64,000 bases of DNA from Paraoerskovia sediminicola (GCF_030296575.1 NZ_AP027729.1:3384794-3448793); one strand, 5' to 3'. Positions 20,570 to 30,548 are shown, numbered from the stretch's first letter. Program-made: numbers and translations. The notes: generated by a model not told the origin, from the letters alone.

Positions 20570-21974
20570 CGACGAGCGAGCGGGCGTCGGCGACCGTGAT
20601 GACGGACCCGGTGACGAGCACACCCGTCCCCGTCCCCACCCCGGTTACGTCCTCGCGCTCGGCAAGGTCCGCGGCGACGGCGAGCGCCTCGTCCAGCCGC
20701 TGGGAGACGTGGACCCGGTCCTCACCGAAGACGTCGACCGCGACCTCCGCGAGGTCCTCGGGGTTGGCCGACCGGTCCGAGCTGTTGCGGGTCACCACGA
20801 CGTCGGACAGGTGGGGCTCCAGGACCGCGAGCAGCCCCTCGGCGTCCTTGTCGGCCATGACGCCGACGACCCCGACCAGCCGGGTGAAGGTGAAGGCCTC
20901 GTCCAGCGCCGCGACGAGCGCTTCGGCCCCGGCCGGGTTGTGCGCGGCGTCCACGACGACCGTCGGGCTCGACCGGACGACCTCGAGCCGACCGGGGGCG
21001 CTGACGTCGCCGAAGGCGGCTTCGACGATCTCGCCGCCCAGCGCGCGGCCGCCGAGGAGCGCCTCGACGGCGGCGAGGGCGAGCAGCGCGTTGTGGGCCT
21101 GGAACCTGCCGTGCAGGGGCAGGAAGATCTCGGTGTAGAGCCCAGCCGGCGTGCGCAGGTCCACGAGCTGGCCGCCCACGGCGACGTTCACCGCCGAGAC
21201 GGAGAGGTCCAGCCCCTCGCGGAGCACGCGGGCGCTGCGCGCGCCGGCCGCCTCGAGCAGCACCACCTCGGCGGCCTCGGGCTGCTCGGCGAGCACGACC
21301 GTCGCCCGGTCCTTGATGATCCCCGACTTCGTGGCCGCGATCTGGGTCACCGAGTGCCCCAGCCACCGCTCGTGGTCGAGCGCGATCGGGGTGATCACCG
21401 CGACGTCCCCGTCGACGACGTTCGTGGAGTCCCACTCGCCGCCCATGCCGACCTCGACGATCGCGACGTCGACGGGCGCGTCGGCGAACGCAGCGAACGC
21501 CATCACCGTGAGGACCTCGAAGAAGCTCAGGCGCGGGTCGCCGGTCTGCTGGGACTCGCCGTCCACGACGCCGACGTAGGGGGCGACGTCCTCCCACACC
21601 TCGACGAAGCGCGCCGGGCTGATGGGCTCGCCGTCGATCGCGATGCGCTCGGTGACGCTCGCCAGGTGCGGGCTGGTGAAGCGGCCGGTGCGCAGCCCGT
21701 GCTCGCGCACGAGCCGCTCCGTCATCCGCGCCGTCGACGTCTTGCCGTTGGTCCCGGTCAGGTGGATCGTCCGGAACGTGCGCTGCGGGTCGCCCATGAG
21801 CTCAAGCACGCGCGCGACGCGGTCGAGCGTCGGGTCGATGTCGTGCTCGGGAGCGCGGTCCATGATGTGCGCGTACACGACCTCGAGGTCTTCCAGCGCC
21901 CCCGCGTCGGTGGCCGCCTGCCGGGCGGCACGCCGGCGGTCCCGGCCCTCCTGCTCGTCCTTGGTCGGGCTCAT
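20559..21974 (-). CDS. folC: bifunctional folylpolyglutamate/dihydrofolate synthase
   Basis: Mur-ligase-family enzyme, 471 residues, that adds glutamate to folates. The ATP-binding motif HLTGTNGKTSTARM is near residue 85, the central ligase region includes VEVGMGGEWDSTNVVDGDVAVITPIALDHERWLG, and the C-terminal domain starts at APGRLEVV and VVDAAHNPAGAEAL. The ATG overlaps the ileS stop (ATGA), so translation is coupled. Relatives usually have DUF4233 and ndk directly after folC; here 6.9 kb intervenes. Confidence 0.95.
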   Translation of the reverse strand: MSPTKDEQEGRDRRRAARQAATDAGALEDLEVVYAHIMDRAPEHDIDPTLDRVARVLELMGDPQRTFRTIHLTGTNGKTSTARMTERLVREHGLRTGRFTSPHLASVTERIAIDGEPISPARFVEVWEDVAPYVGVVDGESQQTGDPRLSFFEVLTVMAFAAFADAPVDVAIVEVGMGGEWDSTNVVDGDVAVITPIALDHERWLGHSVTQIAATKSGIIKDRATVVLAEQPEAAEVVLLEAAGARSARVLREGLDLSVSAVNVAVGGQLVDLRTPAGLYTEIFLPLHGRFQAHNALLALAAVEALLGGRALGGEIVEAAFGDVSAPGRLEVVRSSPTVVVDAAHNPAGAEALVAALDEAFTFTRLVGVVGVMADKDAEGLLAVLEPHLSDVVVTRNSSDRSANPEDLAEVAVDVFGEDRVHVSQRLDEALAVAADLAEREDVTGVGTGTGVLVTGSVITVADARSLVGRT

Positions 21975-24900
21975 GCGCTCTCCTCCGCTCGCTGGACAGC
22001 GACCGCGAGCTCGTCGCCGGCCACGACGTGGGCCGTGGTCGTCAGGGTCTCGCTCTCGATCAGGGCGCGGTGCTTCTCGACGGCGTCGACGGCCGCGGCC
22101 GGGACGGTCAGCGTCAGCACGATCCGGTCGGCGACGTCGAGCCCGGCGGCCTTGCGGGCGTCCTGGACCTCGCGGACGACGTCGCGGGCGTAGCCCTCCG
22201 CGCGCAGGTCGTCGTCGAGCGCGAGGTCGAGCACGACGAGGGCGCCCCCGGGGAGCACGGCGACGGCGACCTGCGGCCCGTCCTGAGCGCCACCCGTCGT
22301 GGTCGCGCCGTCCGTGCTGCCGCCACCGGCGACCGTCGTCAGCTCGTACTCGGCGCCCAGGAGCTCCACGTCGCCGTCGGTCGTCGCGACGACGACGGTC
22401 TCGGTCCCGTCCACACCGGGGGCGACGGACCAGTCCCCGCCTTCGCGGCCTTGATGACGGCCTGCACGCCGCGGCCCAGGCGGGGCCCGGCCGCCCGCGC
22501 GTTGACGGCGAGGCGCTGCACGATGCCGAAGCGCGCCGTGACCTCCTCGTCCAGCGCGACGAGGTCGACGTCCTTGACGTTGAGCTCGGCGGCGAGCAGC
22601 GCCCGGTACGGCGCGAGCGCCTGCGGGTCGTCCACCGCGACGGTCAGCGTGCGCAGCGGCTGCCGCACGCGCAGCGCGTTCGCCTTGCGCAGCCCCAGGG
22701 CCTGGGACGTCACCCGACGGACCTGGTCCATCGCGGCCACGAGGTCGTCGTCGGCGGCGAGCGCGCCGTCGTCCGTCGTCGGGAAGTCCGTGAGGTGCAC
22801 CGAGCGGCCACCCGTGAGCCCGCGCCAGACCTCCTCGGTCAGCAGCGGGGCCAGCGGGGCCATCACGCGGGTCAGCACCTCCAGCGCCGTCCACAGCGTG
22901 TCGAACGCGTCGTGGTCCTCCGACCAGAACCGGTCGCGCTGGGTGCGCACGTACCAGTTGGTCAGCAGGTCGAGGTGCTCGCGCACGGTCTCGCACGCTC
23001 CGGCGATGTCGTACGCCCCGAGCTGCGCCGACGTCGTCTCGACCAGTCCGCGGGTGCGGGCGAGCAGGTAGCGGTCGAGGGCCGGCAGGCCGGCCACGCG
23101 CTCGGGCGTCACCCGCTGCGCCTCGTACCCCTGCCCACCCGTGGCGCCGCGGGCCGCGTTCGAGTACAGCGTGAAGAAGTAGTAGGTGCTCCACAGGGGC
23201 AGCAGCACCTGCCGCACGGACTCCCGGATCCCGTCCTCGGTCACGACGAGGTTGCCGCCGCGCAGGATCGGGCTCGACATGAGGAACCAGCGCATCGCGT
23301 CGGACCCGTCGCGGTCGAGCACCTCGGTGACGTCCGGGTAGTTACGCAGCGACTTGCTCATCTTGCGGCCGTCCGACCCGAGCACGATCCCGTGCGAGAC
23401 GGCGCTGCGGAACGCGGGACGGTCGAAGAGCGCGGTCGCGAGGACGTGCAGCAGGTAGAACCAGCCGCGCGTCTGCCCGATGTACTCGACGATGAAGTCG
23501 CCCGGGTAGTGGTGCTCGAACCAGTCCGCGTTCTCGAACGGGTAGTGCACCTGGGCGAACGGCATCGAGCCCGAGTCGAACCAGACGTCGAGGACGTCCG
23601 GGATGCGGCGCATCGTGGACCGGCCCGTCGGGTCGTCCGGGTTCGGGCGCGTCAGGTCGTCGATGTACGGGCGGTGCAGGTCGGGCTCGCCGTCCGCGTT
23701 CACGGGGAGCCTGCCGAAGTCGGCCTCGATCTCGGCGAGCGATCCGTAGACGTCGGTCCGGGGGTAGGCGTCGTCGTCCGACACCCAGACCGGGATCGGC
23801 GTGCCCCAGTACCGGTTGCGGCTGATCGACCAGTCGCGGGCCCCCTCGAGCCACTTGCCGAACTGGCCGTCCTTGATGTGCCCGGGGTCCAGTCGATCTG
23901 CTGGTTGAGCTCGACCATGCGGTCCCGGAACGCGGTGACGCGCACGAACCAGCTCGAGACCGCCTTGTAGATCAGGGGTTCCGGCATCGCCAGCAGTGCG
24001 GGTACGAGTGCTCGTAGGTCTCGTGGCGCAGCACGACGCAGCGCTCGGCGCGCTCGACGCGTGCGAGCGGCCCCTCACCCGCCTTGAGGTCCTTGATGAT
24101 GTGCGGGTTCGCGTCGAAGACCTGCTGGCCCGCGTAGTCGGAGACCTGGCCCGTGAACCGGCCTCGGCCGTCGACGGGGAGCACCGGCTCGATACCGGCC
24201 TCGGCGCACACCGCCATGTCGTCCTCACCGAACGCGGGCGCGAGGTGGACGATCCCGGTGCCGTCCTCGACCGAGACGAACTCGGCCGCCAGCACCTGGT
24301 GGGCGTTGTCGTGGCCGGCGAAGTAGTCGAACGGCGGGGTGTAGGTCAGGCCCGCTAGCTCGGCGCCCGCCACGGTCGCGACGACGGTCGCGTCCTCACC
24401 GAGCTCCTTCGCGTACGCGGCGACCCGGCCCGCACCGAGGACGACGCGGTCCCCGGCCAGCGCCGAGCCCTCGCCGGGCTCGACGACGACGTACTCGATC
24501 TCGGGCCCGACGGCGACGGCCAGGTTGGACGGCAGGGTCCAGGGCGTGGTGGTCCAGACGAGAGCGAGGGCGCCGGCGGCGGGCGACGCCGCGGCGTCCG
24601 ACCCCTGCGGCACGGCGGCGAGCCGGACGCCCACCGTGAGCGCCGGGTCCTGGCGCGACTGGTACACGTCGTCGTCCATGCGCAGCTCGTGGTTCGACAG
24701 CGGCGTCTCGTCGCGCCAGCAGTACGGCAGCACCCGGTAGCCCTCGTAGGCGAGGCCCTTGGTGTGCAGCGTCTTGAAGGCCCAGAGCACCGACTCCATG
24801 AACGTGACGTCGAGGGTCTTGTAGTCGTTCTCGAAATCGACCCAGCGCGCCTGGCGGGTGACGTAGTCCTGCCACTCGTCCGTGTAGGTGAGCACCGACG

Positions 24901-25339
24901 TCCGGCACGCCTCGTTGAACGCACCGATGCCCATCGCCTCGATCTGCGACTTGTCGGTGATGCCCAGGACCCGCTCTGCCTCGAGCTCGGCCGGCAGCCC
25001 GTGCGTGTCCCAGCCGAAGCGACGCTCGACGCGGCGCCCGCACATCGTCATGAAGCGCGGGACGACGTCCTTCGCGTAGCCGGTCAGCAGGTGGCCGTAG
25101 TGGGGCAGCCCGTTCGCGAACGGCGGGCCGTCGTAGAAGACGAACTCGTTGTCGCCGTCGGTCCCGGCGTCGCGCGCCTCGACCGACGCGCGGAACGTGT
25201 CGTCGTCCTTCCAGAAGGCGAGCACGTCGCGCTCGATACCCGGCAGGTCCGGGGACGCGGGGATCTGGGCGCTCCCGGCGCCCTGCGCGTCTGCGGTAGG
25301 GGCGTCGGCGGACGACGTGCGGTGCAGGGGGTAGACCAT
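21971..25339 (-). CDS. ileS: isoleucyl-tRNA synthetase (three apparent frameshifts)
   Basis: Class I synthetase charging tRNA-Ile, about 1,123 residues after repair. The HIGH box is HYGH in [15 protein letters not shown] and the second signature is [13 protein letters not shown]. The HYGH form and GWDTHGLP fit the longer, eukaryote-like IleRS class. The frame changes at four G (23975-23978, after CWRCRNP), near 23881-23887 (DWTPG to HIKDGQFG) and at four C (22435-22438, KAAKAG to DWSVAPG). Each is cured by one base in a G/C run, which argues for sequence errors in an essential gene. A T-box leader controls it. Confidence 0.94.
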
Positions 25340-25660
25340 GGCTCGCGGGCTCCTGGGTGGTACGGGCGTCTCGTCGTGCGAGGACGACGCGCCCTGCCCG
25401 ACGGCGCCCCTGGTCTCCCAGGGACGGTCGCGGACCGCACGTGCCGCGGTACCACCCCGCTTGCCGACGCGTGCCGCACCCTGGGTGCGGGGCGGCGTCG
25501 ACCGCTCTACCGGGCTGTGACGGGCCTACCCGTCCGGTTCTACTGAGGACCTGTCGTGCTGCTCGCGTGCCGGCCGTGCGTTCTCACGCACGCGGCCCGT
25601 CGGCGGTCCCGTTCTTCCGGAGGCTCACCGGTGATGGCCGGGTCGAAGCCTGTGCCTCCA
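25340..25660 (-). ncRNA. T-box riboswitch, translational type, ileS leader
   Basis: The leftward RNA contains the T-box core GGGTGGTACCGCGG (25444-25457). An AUC isoleucine codon sits in a short 5' stem (25633-25635, context GGCCATCACCGGTGAGCC), as in the ultrashort stem I of actinobacterial ileS T-boxes. GGGTGGTAC of the core is exactly complementary to GTACCACCC (25355-25363), which abuts the AGGAG Shine-Dalgarno at 25350-25354. No poly-U terminator is present, so control should act on ribosome access rather than termination. A TACCAT -10 lies at 25660-25665, with the RNA start near 25653. Confidence 0.85.
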
Positions 25661-25796
25661 TGGTAGCGCGCGCGGCGGCGCGCGGCCTACGGCTGTACGC
25701 CTCGATGTCGAGCGCGACGAGCGTCTCGATGGTCAGGCCGGGGCGGGCGAGGTCGAGCGAGGACTCGACGGGGGCGTCGAGGAGGAGAGCAGACAT
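25584..25796 (-). CDS. small ORF between a Cys-Cys leader and the ileS T-box
   Basis: A 70-codon frame whose first 36 codons (to DIEAYSR) have strong G/C third positions, while the rest does not and runs into the T-box RNA. If one G were missing at CGTAG (25691-25695), the frame would stop right after YSR, giving a 36-residue peptide; this fits the single-base losses seen elsewhere. It resembles no family I recognise. AGGA lies about 10 nt before the ATG. It could also be the remnant of a longer gene. Confidence 0.4.
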   Translation of the reverse strand: MSALLLDAPVESSLDLARPGLTIETLVALDIEAYSRRPRAAARATMEAQASTRPSPVSLRKNGTADGPRA

Positions 25797-25936
25797 GCGG
25801 GGAGGTCCTGTTCGTGAGCCGCGGGAGGGACGCAGGCCGTGCGGCGCCCTCGGGCGGCACGACGATCGCTGGGACGCGGGTGCTCCGCGTTCCGCTCGCC
25901 GACCCCGGATCCGTGCTGCCTCGGGTCGACGAGCCC

Positions 25937-26029
25937 TCAACAACAGGTGTCGAGGGCGGTCCCCACGGCGCGCACGACGAGCAGCACAGCGGCGCTGTGC
26001 ACGGTGCTCGGGGCGTCGACGGGGCTCAC
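25937..26029 (-). CDS. candidate leaderless leader peptide ending Cys-Cys
   Basis: A 30-residue frame beginning GTG and ending TALDTCC, with both cysteines read from TGT just before the TGA stop. A GACGAT hexamer (26037-26042) lies 7 nt before the GTG, and TTGCGC (26061-26066) lies 18 bp further upstream, so transcription would begin at the start codon. It ends 140 bp before the small ORF at 25796. Short leaderless Cys-rich peptides act as cysteine attenuators in mycobacteria; here the role is inferred. Confidence 0.4.
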   Translation of the reverse strand: MSPVDAPSTVHSAAVLLVVRAVGTALDTCC

Positions 26030-26135
26030 GCGGAGAATCGTCACACGACCCCGAGCGACGGCGCAAGACCCGGCGACCGCCGGTCCGCATCGCGGACGAG
26101 TGTTTCGGGCCGCCCGCCGTGCGGACCCGGCCGGA

Positions 26136-27824
26136 TCACTCGACCGACACCTGCATGGTGTGCCAGCCGGTGGCCCCGTCCGGGGCGGGGTTCGCCCGGT
26201 CCTCGGTCTGGACCTCGCCGTCCTCCCCCGTCGCCCGGCTGCGCAGCGTGTGGTTGCCCGCGGTCGCGTCCCAGTCGAAGACCCACTGGACCCAGGTGTC
26301 GGTCGAGACCGCGTCGGCGAGCTGCGCGGGCTGCCAGGGCCCGTCGTCGACCTGGACCTCGACACCCGCGATGCCGGTGTGCTGGTGCCACGCCATCCCG
26401 GCGACACGCACCGGGCCGGCGACCAGGTCGGTGCTGATGCGGGGTGTGTCGATACGGCTCGAGATCTTGATCGGGCCTCGCTCGGACCAGCCGCGCGTCG
26501 ACCAGTACGCGACGTCGTCGGCGAAGGTCGTCACCTTGAGCTCGGTCACCCACTTCGTCGCCGAGACGTAGCCGTAGAGGCCGGGCACGACCAGCCTGGC
26601 CGGGAACCCGTGCTCGATCGGCAGCGGCTCCCCGTTCATCCCCACGGCGAGCAGGCAGTCGCGCGACTCGTCGGCGAGCACCTCGAGGGGCGTGCTCGCC
26701 GTCCAGCCGTCGGCGCTCGTGGAGAGCACCATGTCGGCGCCCTCGGCGGGACGCGCCCGGGCGAGCAGCTCGCGGATCGGGTAACCGAGCCAGGTCGCGT
26801 TGCCGACCAGGTCGCCACCGACCGGGTTGGACACGCACGCGAGCGTGACGACGTGCTCCTCGAGCGGGAGGTCCAGCAGCTCCGCGAAGGTGATCTCGAA
26901 CGGCTCCTCGACGAGTCCCGACACCTTCAGCACCCAGGTGTCGGGGTCGACCTGAGGCACGCGCAGCGCCGTGTCGATGCGGTAGAAGTCGGCGTTCGGG
27001 GTGACATAGGGCGCGAGGCCGTCGATCCCCAGCTCGGTGCCGGGCGGGATCGGGTCGGCAGGCAGCGCGGCCCCGGGGAGCTTGAGCGTCTCGCGGACGG
27101 CGGTGGCCGCCTCGGTCCCGGCCGCGAGCGCCCGGGCGCCCAGGCCGACGAGCACGGCGGCGCCCGCCGAGATGCCGGTGAGCGCGAGGAACCGGCGTCG
27201 GTCGAGCGTCGCGCGCAGGCGGGCCGCCGTGAGCGGGGTCTCGACGTCTGGGTCCTCGAAGGGCACGCCGGTGCCGGCAGGCGTGCCGGAGGTCTCTGCG
27301 ACCTCCCAGGCGCGCAGCCGCGCCGCACCGGTGCGGAGCAGGATGATCGCGACCGTCACGCCGATCACCGTGGGCGCGGCCCACAGGAACTTGGCGTCCG
27401 GTCGCGCCAGGGCGACGATCGTGATGACGAGCCCGACGGCGCCGAGCAGCACCGCGCCGACCGGTGGGCGCCGCAGCTCGAGGGCCCCGGAGAGGGCCGC
27501 ACCGAGCGCGAGCGTCACGATCATGCCGCCCAGCAGGACGGCCTTGTCGTTGGTGCCGAAGTTCTCGACCGCGAAGTCCTTGAGCCACGGCGGCACCTGG
27601 TCGACGACCCCTGCCCCGACGGCGAAGATCGGGCTCGACCGGGGCGAGACGAACGCCGCGACGAGCTCGGCGACGGCGAACCCCGCAGCGGCGGAGACGA
27701 CGCCGGAGAGTGCCGCCCACCAGCGGGCGTGCCGGAGGCCGCCGGGGCCCGGCGGTGTCCGGCGGTCGTCGTCCACGGTCGGGGGCGTCCCGGGTGTGCC
27801 GGCGGACTGGCTCTGCGTGCTCAC
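26136..27824 (-). CDS. membrane-bound molybdopterin-dependent oxidoreductase (sulfite oxidase family)
   Basis: About 562 residues. The N-terminal half carries four or five transmembrane helices (AALSGVVSAAAGFAVAEL, AVLLGGMIVTLALGAALSG, GAVLLGAVGLVITIVAL, FLWAAPTVIGVTVAIILL), then a further hydrophobic stretch after DRRRFLALTG. The C-terminal half is the SUOX/YedY Moco fold, with the molybdenum-ligand cysteine in VVTLACVSNPVGG, then HGFPARLVVPGLYGYVSATKWV and an Ig-like dimerisation domain (VAGMAWHQHTGIAGVEVQVDDGPW). The start is uncertain: GTG at 27824 or 27842, neither with a good ribosome-binding site. Substrate unknown. Confidence 0.88.
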   Translation of the reverse strand: MSTQSQSAGTPGTPPTVDDDRRTPPGPGGLRHARWWAALSGVVSAAAGFAVAELVAAFVSPRSSPIFAVGAGVVDQVPPWLKDFAVENFGTNDKAVLLGGMIVTLALGAALSGALELRRPPVGAVLLGAVGLVITIVALARPDAKFLWAAPTVIGVTVAIILLRTGAARLRAWEVAETSGTPAGTGVPFEDPDVETPLTAARLRATLDRRRFLALTGISAGAAVLVGLGARALAAGTEAATAVRETLKLPGAALPADPIPPGTELGIDGLAPYVTPNADFYRIDTALRVPQVDPDTWVLKVSGLVEEPFEITFAELLDLPLEEHVVTLACVSNPVGGDLVGNATWLGYPIRELLARARPAEGADMVLSTSADGWTASTPLEVLADESRDCLLAVGMNGEPLPIEHGFPARLVVPGLYGYVSATKWVTELKVTTFADDVAYWSTRGWSERGPIKISSRIDTPRISTDLVAGPVRVAGMAWHQHTGIAGVEVQVDDGPWQPAQLADAVSTDTWVQWVFDWDATAGNHTLRSRATGEDGEVQTEDRANPAPDGATGWHTMQVSVE

Positions 27825-27917
27825 GCTTCGACTATGTCTCACGCAGGTGGTTCGGAGCGGACGTGGCGGCGGATCGTTCGCGAACCGTCATGTGCTGCCG
27901 GGCCCTCCGCGCGGACG

Positions 27918-27923
27918 TACCGT
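27918..27923 (+). promoter_or_regulatory. -10 element for leaderless GST-family gene
   Basis: TACCGT lies 6 nt before the ATG at 27930 and no Shine-Dalgarno is present. Confidence 0.5.
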
Positions 27924-27929
27924 TGAAAC

Positions 27930-29051
27930 ATGAACTACCCAGTCGAGCACTCCCCTGACCGGGACGTGGACACCACATCGCAGAGCGCAGCCCCGGAGCC
28001 ACAGACGTCTCGTCCCGAGCACTCGCAGGGCGGCACGTACAGCGTCCCCGGCCAGGAGTTCGTGCGCGACAGCCGGTACATCACCACACGGATCACGCGC
28101 GACGGCGAGGAGGGCTACGCCGTCGAGCCGGGCCGCTACCGCCTCGTCGCCGCGCGCGCGTGCCCCTGGGCGAACCGCGCGATCATCGTCCGGCGCCTGC
28201 TCGGCCTCGAGGACGTGATCAGCCTGGGCACGCCCGGGCCGACGCACGACGAGCGGAGCTGGACCTTCGACCTCGACCCCGACGGCCGGGACCCGGTGCT
28301 CGGCATCGAGCGTCTCCAGGACGCCTACTTCGCCCGCGACCCCGAGTACCCGCGCGGGATCACGGTCCCCGCCATGGTCGACACCCGCGACGGCGCCGTC
28401 GCCACGAACGACTTCGCGCAGATCACCCTCGACCTGAGCACCGAGTGGTCCGAGCACCACCGGCCCGGCGCCCCGCGGCTGCTCCCCGAGGACCCGGCCG
28501 AGCGCGCCGCGATGGACGCCGTCATGGAGGAGATCTACACCGAGGTCAACAACGGCGTGTACCGCTGCGGTTTCGCCGGGTCCCAGGAGGCCTACGAGGC
28601 TGCGCACGACCGGCTGTGGACCGCGCTCGACCGGCTCGAGGCGAGGCTCACCGACCGCCGCTACCTCATGGGCGACCGCATCACCGAGGCGGACGTCCGC
28701 CTGTTCACGACGCTCGTGCGGTTCGACGCCGTCTACCACGGTCACTTCAAGTGCAACCGCCAGAAGCTGACGGAGATGCCAGCGCTCTGGGGCTACGCCC
28801 GCGACCTGTTCCAGACTCCCGGCTTCGGCGACACCGTCGACTTCGACCAGATCAAGCAGCACTACTACCGCGTCCACACGGACATCAACCCGACCGGGAT
28901 CGTCCCCGCAGGCCCGGACCTCGCGGGCTGGGTCACCGACCACGGCCGTGCCCGGCTCGGCGGGTCACCGTGGGGTTCCGGCAGCGCCCCCGGCCCGGTC
29001 CGCGAGGACGAGCAGGTCGACCCCGACCACACGCCGCTGCGGGCCGCCTGA
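27930..29051 (+). CDS. glutathione S-transferase family protein (glutathionyl-hydroquinone reductase-like)
   Basis: A 373-residue Xi-class GST fold. The thioredoxin-like N-terminal domain carries the catalytic CPWAN with the cysteine at residue 78, and the C-terminal helical domain holds TEVNNGVYRCGFAGSQEAYE and LFTTLVRFDAVYHGHFKCN. Relatives reduce S-conjugated hydroquinones. Actinobacteria mostly use mycothiol, so the thiol partner may be mycothiol. The C-terminal 40 residues are Gly/Pro-rich. It is transcribed rightward, opposite to the molybdoenzyme. Confidence 0.9.
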   Translation: MNYPVEHSPDRDVDTTSQSAAPEPQTSRPEHSQGGTYSVPGQEFVRDSRYITTRITRDGEEGYAVEPGRYRLVAARACPWANRAIIVRRLLGLEDVISLGTPGPTHDERSWTFDLDPDGRDPVLGIERLQDAYFARDPEYPRGITVPAMVDTRDGAVATNDFAQITLDLSTEWSEHHRPGAPRLLPEDPAERAAMDAVMEEIYTEVNNGVYRCGFAGSQEAYEAAHDRLWTALDRLEARLTDRRYLMGDRITEADVRLFTTLVRFDAVYHGHFKCNRQKLTEMPALWGYARDLFQTPGFGDTVDFDQIKQHYYRVHTDINPTGIVPAGPDLAGWVTDHGRARLGGSPWGSGSAPGPVREDEQVDPDHTPLRAA

Positions 29052-29058
29052 GCACGCC

Positions 29059-29080
29059 GCCGACGAACCCGTTCGTCGGC
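29059..29080 (+). terminator. hairpin after the GST-family gene
   Basis: GCCGACGAAC pairs with GTTCGTCGGC across a tiny loop 7 bp after the stop codon. No U tract follows, as is common in high-GC actinobacteria. The remaining 29081-29414 contains only a 13-bp repeat and candidate promoter sequence (TAGAGT near 29190). Confidence 0.55.
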
Positions 29081-29296
29081 GCGGAGCGGCCTCGACGGCT
29101 TCCTCGGCATCGACCTGATCCCGGCACGCCGTCTCGCCACCGCTCCGATACGGCTCCGGCACCGCTCCGGCGCGAGTCCGCGCCGGGGCTAGAGTGGGCT
29201 GCAGGACCCCGGGCCACGCTCTCGCCCGGTCAGGCGACCGCACCTTCTCGGCCGCAGGTCCTCGGCACCGGATGGCGTGCCACGCTCCCCTCGTCC

Positions 29297-29332
29297 GTGT
29301 CGTGCCGCGGTGTCGTGCCGCGGTGTCGTGCC
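29297..29332. repeat. 13-bp tandem repeat in the leader of the F420-0 transporter
   Basis: GTGTCGTGCCGCG occurs twice (29297-29309, 29310-29322) and then ten bases of a third copy. It lies about 80-115 bp upstream of the binding-protein gene. Direct repeats at this position could be an operator or simply slippage. Confidence 0.7.
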
Positions 29333-29414
29333 AACATGCCGCGGCCGACGCGACGAGCCACGCCAGTCCGCCCGCCACGAGCCCGCCAGCCGGCGGGCCG
29401 AAGGAGTCGCCTCC

Positions 29415-30548
29415 GTGCCCCGCACACAGCAGTCAGACCGCTCCGCCCGTACGTCTGCGCCCCTGCCCGACCACCGGCCCGGCGCCCCGACCGGCGCCAC
29501 CGCGAGCGGGGCCCGCCGGCGTCGGACGGCGCCGCTCGCCCTGGCCGTGGCCTTCCCCCTCGCGCTCGCCCTCGCCGGCTGCGCGACCGGGGACGCGGCG
29601 GGTTCCGACCCCTCCCCGACCGGGGGGACGTCGTCCGACACCGCGGCCGAGCAGGCCGAGGCCGTGTCGTACCCGGTCACGGTCACGAGCTGCGGGTTCG
29701 ACTCGACGCAGACCGCGGCGCCGGAGCGGATCGTGACGATCAAGTCCTCGATGACCGAGCTCGCCCTCGCGCTGGGCGCGGGCGACCGGATCGTCGGCTC
29801 CGCGTTCCTCGACGGGCCGCTGCCCGACGATCTCGCCGAGGGCGCACCCGAGGCGGTGACGAGCCCCATGGCCGACCAGGTCCCGGGTGCCGAGGCGGTC
29901 CTCGGGCTGGAGCCCGACCTCGTGCTCGCCGGCTGGGAGTCGAACCTCACCGCCGAGGGCGCGGGCGACCGCGACACGCTCGAGCGGCTCGGCGTCGCGA
30001 CCTACGTCGCCCCGTCGGCGTGCAAGGAGAAGGAGTTCCAGCCGGACCCCATGACCTTCGACACCCTCTTCGACCAGATCGCCGAGGCGGGGACCGTGCT
30101 GGGGACGCCGGACGCGGCCGACGCGCTGGTCGCCGAGCAGCAGGACGAGCTCGCCGCGATCGAGCCGGACGCCCGCGGTCTGAGCGCCCTCTGGTACTCC
30201 TCGGGCTCGGACGTCCCGTACGTGGGCGCCGGGATCGGGACCCCGCAGATGATCATGTCGTCCGCGGGGCTGACGAACGTCGCCGCCGACGTCCACGACA
30301 CCTGGACGTCGATGGGGTGGGAGTCGATCGTGGCCGCGGACCCCGACGTGATCGTGCTCGTCGACGCGGCGTGGAACACCGCGGACTCGAAGATCGAGGC
30401 GCTCGAGGCGAACCCGGCGACCGCCGAGCTCACCGCGGTCCGGGAGCAGCGCTACCTGACGCTCCCGTTCCCCGCCACGGAGGCCGGGGTGCGCTCGGTC
30501 GACGCGGTCGCCTCGCTCGTCGACCAGCTGGCGGACGTCGGCGCATGA
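29415..30548 (+). CDS. putative F420-0 ABC transporter substrate-binding lipoprotein
   Basis: A 377-residue cobalamin/iron-type binding protein. The signal peptide ends in the lipobox ALAGC. The mature domain starts VTSCGFDSTQTAAPERIVTIKSSMTELALALG and contains YVAPSACKEKEFQPDPMTFDTLFDQI. This sequence style, and the nearby cofC/D/E genes, match the family annotated as putative F420-0 transporters (TIGR03868). The GTG at 29415 is chosen because AAGGAG lies 8 nt upstream; the open frame extends to 29277 without coding character. Its stop overlaps the permease start. The true ligand is unproven. Confidence 0.85.
   Translation: MPRTQQSDRSARTSAPLPDHRPGAPTGATASGARRRRTAPLALAVAFPLALALAGCATGDAAGSDPSPTGGTSSDTAAEQAEAVSYPVTVTSCGFDSTQTAAPERIVTIKSSMTELALALGAGDRIVGSAFLDGPLPDDLAEGAPEAVTSPMADQVPGAEAVLGLEPDLVLAGWESNLTAEGAGDRDTLERLGVATYVAPSACKEKEFQPDPMTFDTLFDQIAEAGTVLGTPDAADALVAEQQDELAAIEPDARGLSALWYSSGSDVPYVGAGIGTPQMIMSSAGLTNVAADVHDTWTSMGWESIVAADPDVIVLVDAAWNTADSKIEALEANPATAELTAVREQRYLTLPFPATEAGVRSVDAVASLVDQLADVGA

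Noticed and set aside
25357..26571. Plus-strand coding gene across the ileS leader
   Set aside because: It runs through the T-box on the wrong strand and has no recognisable domain.
29081..29414. Cobalamin riboswitch ahead of the BtuF-like binding protein
   Set aside because: No B12-box-like sequence was found; only a 13-bp tandem repeat and a possible -10 are visible.
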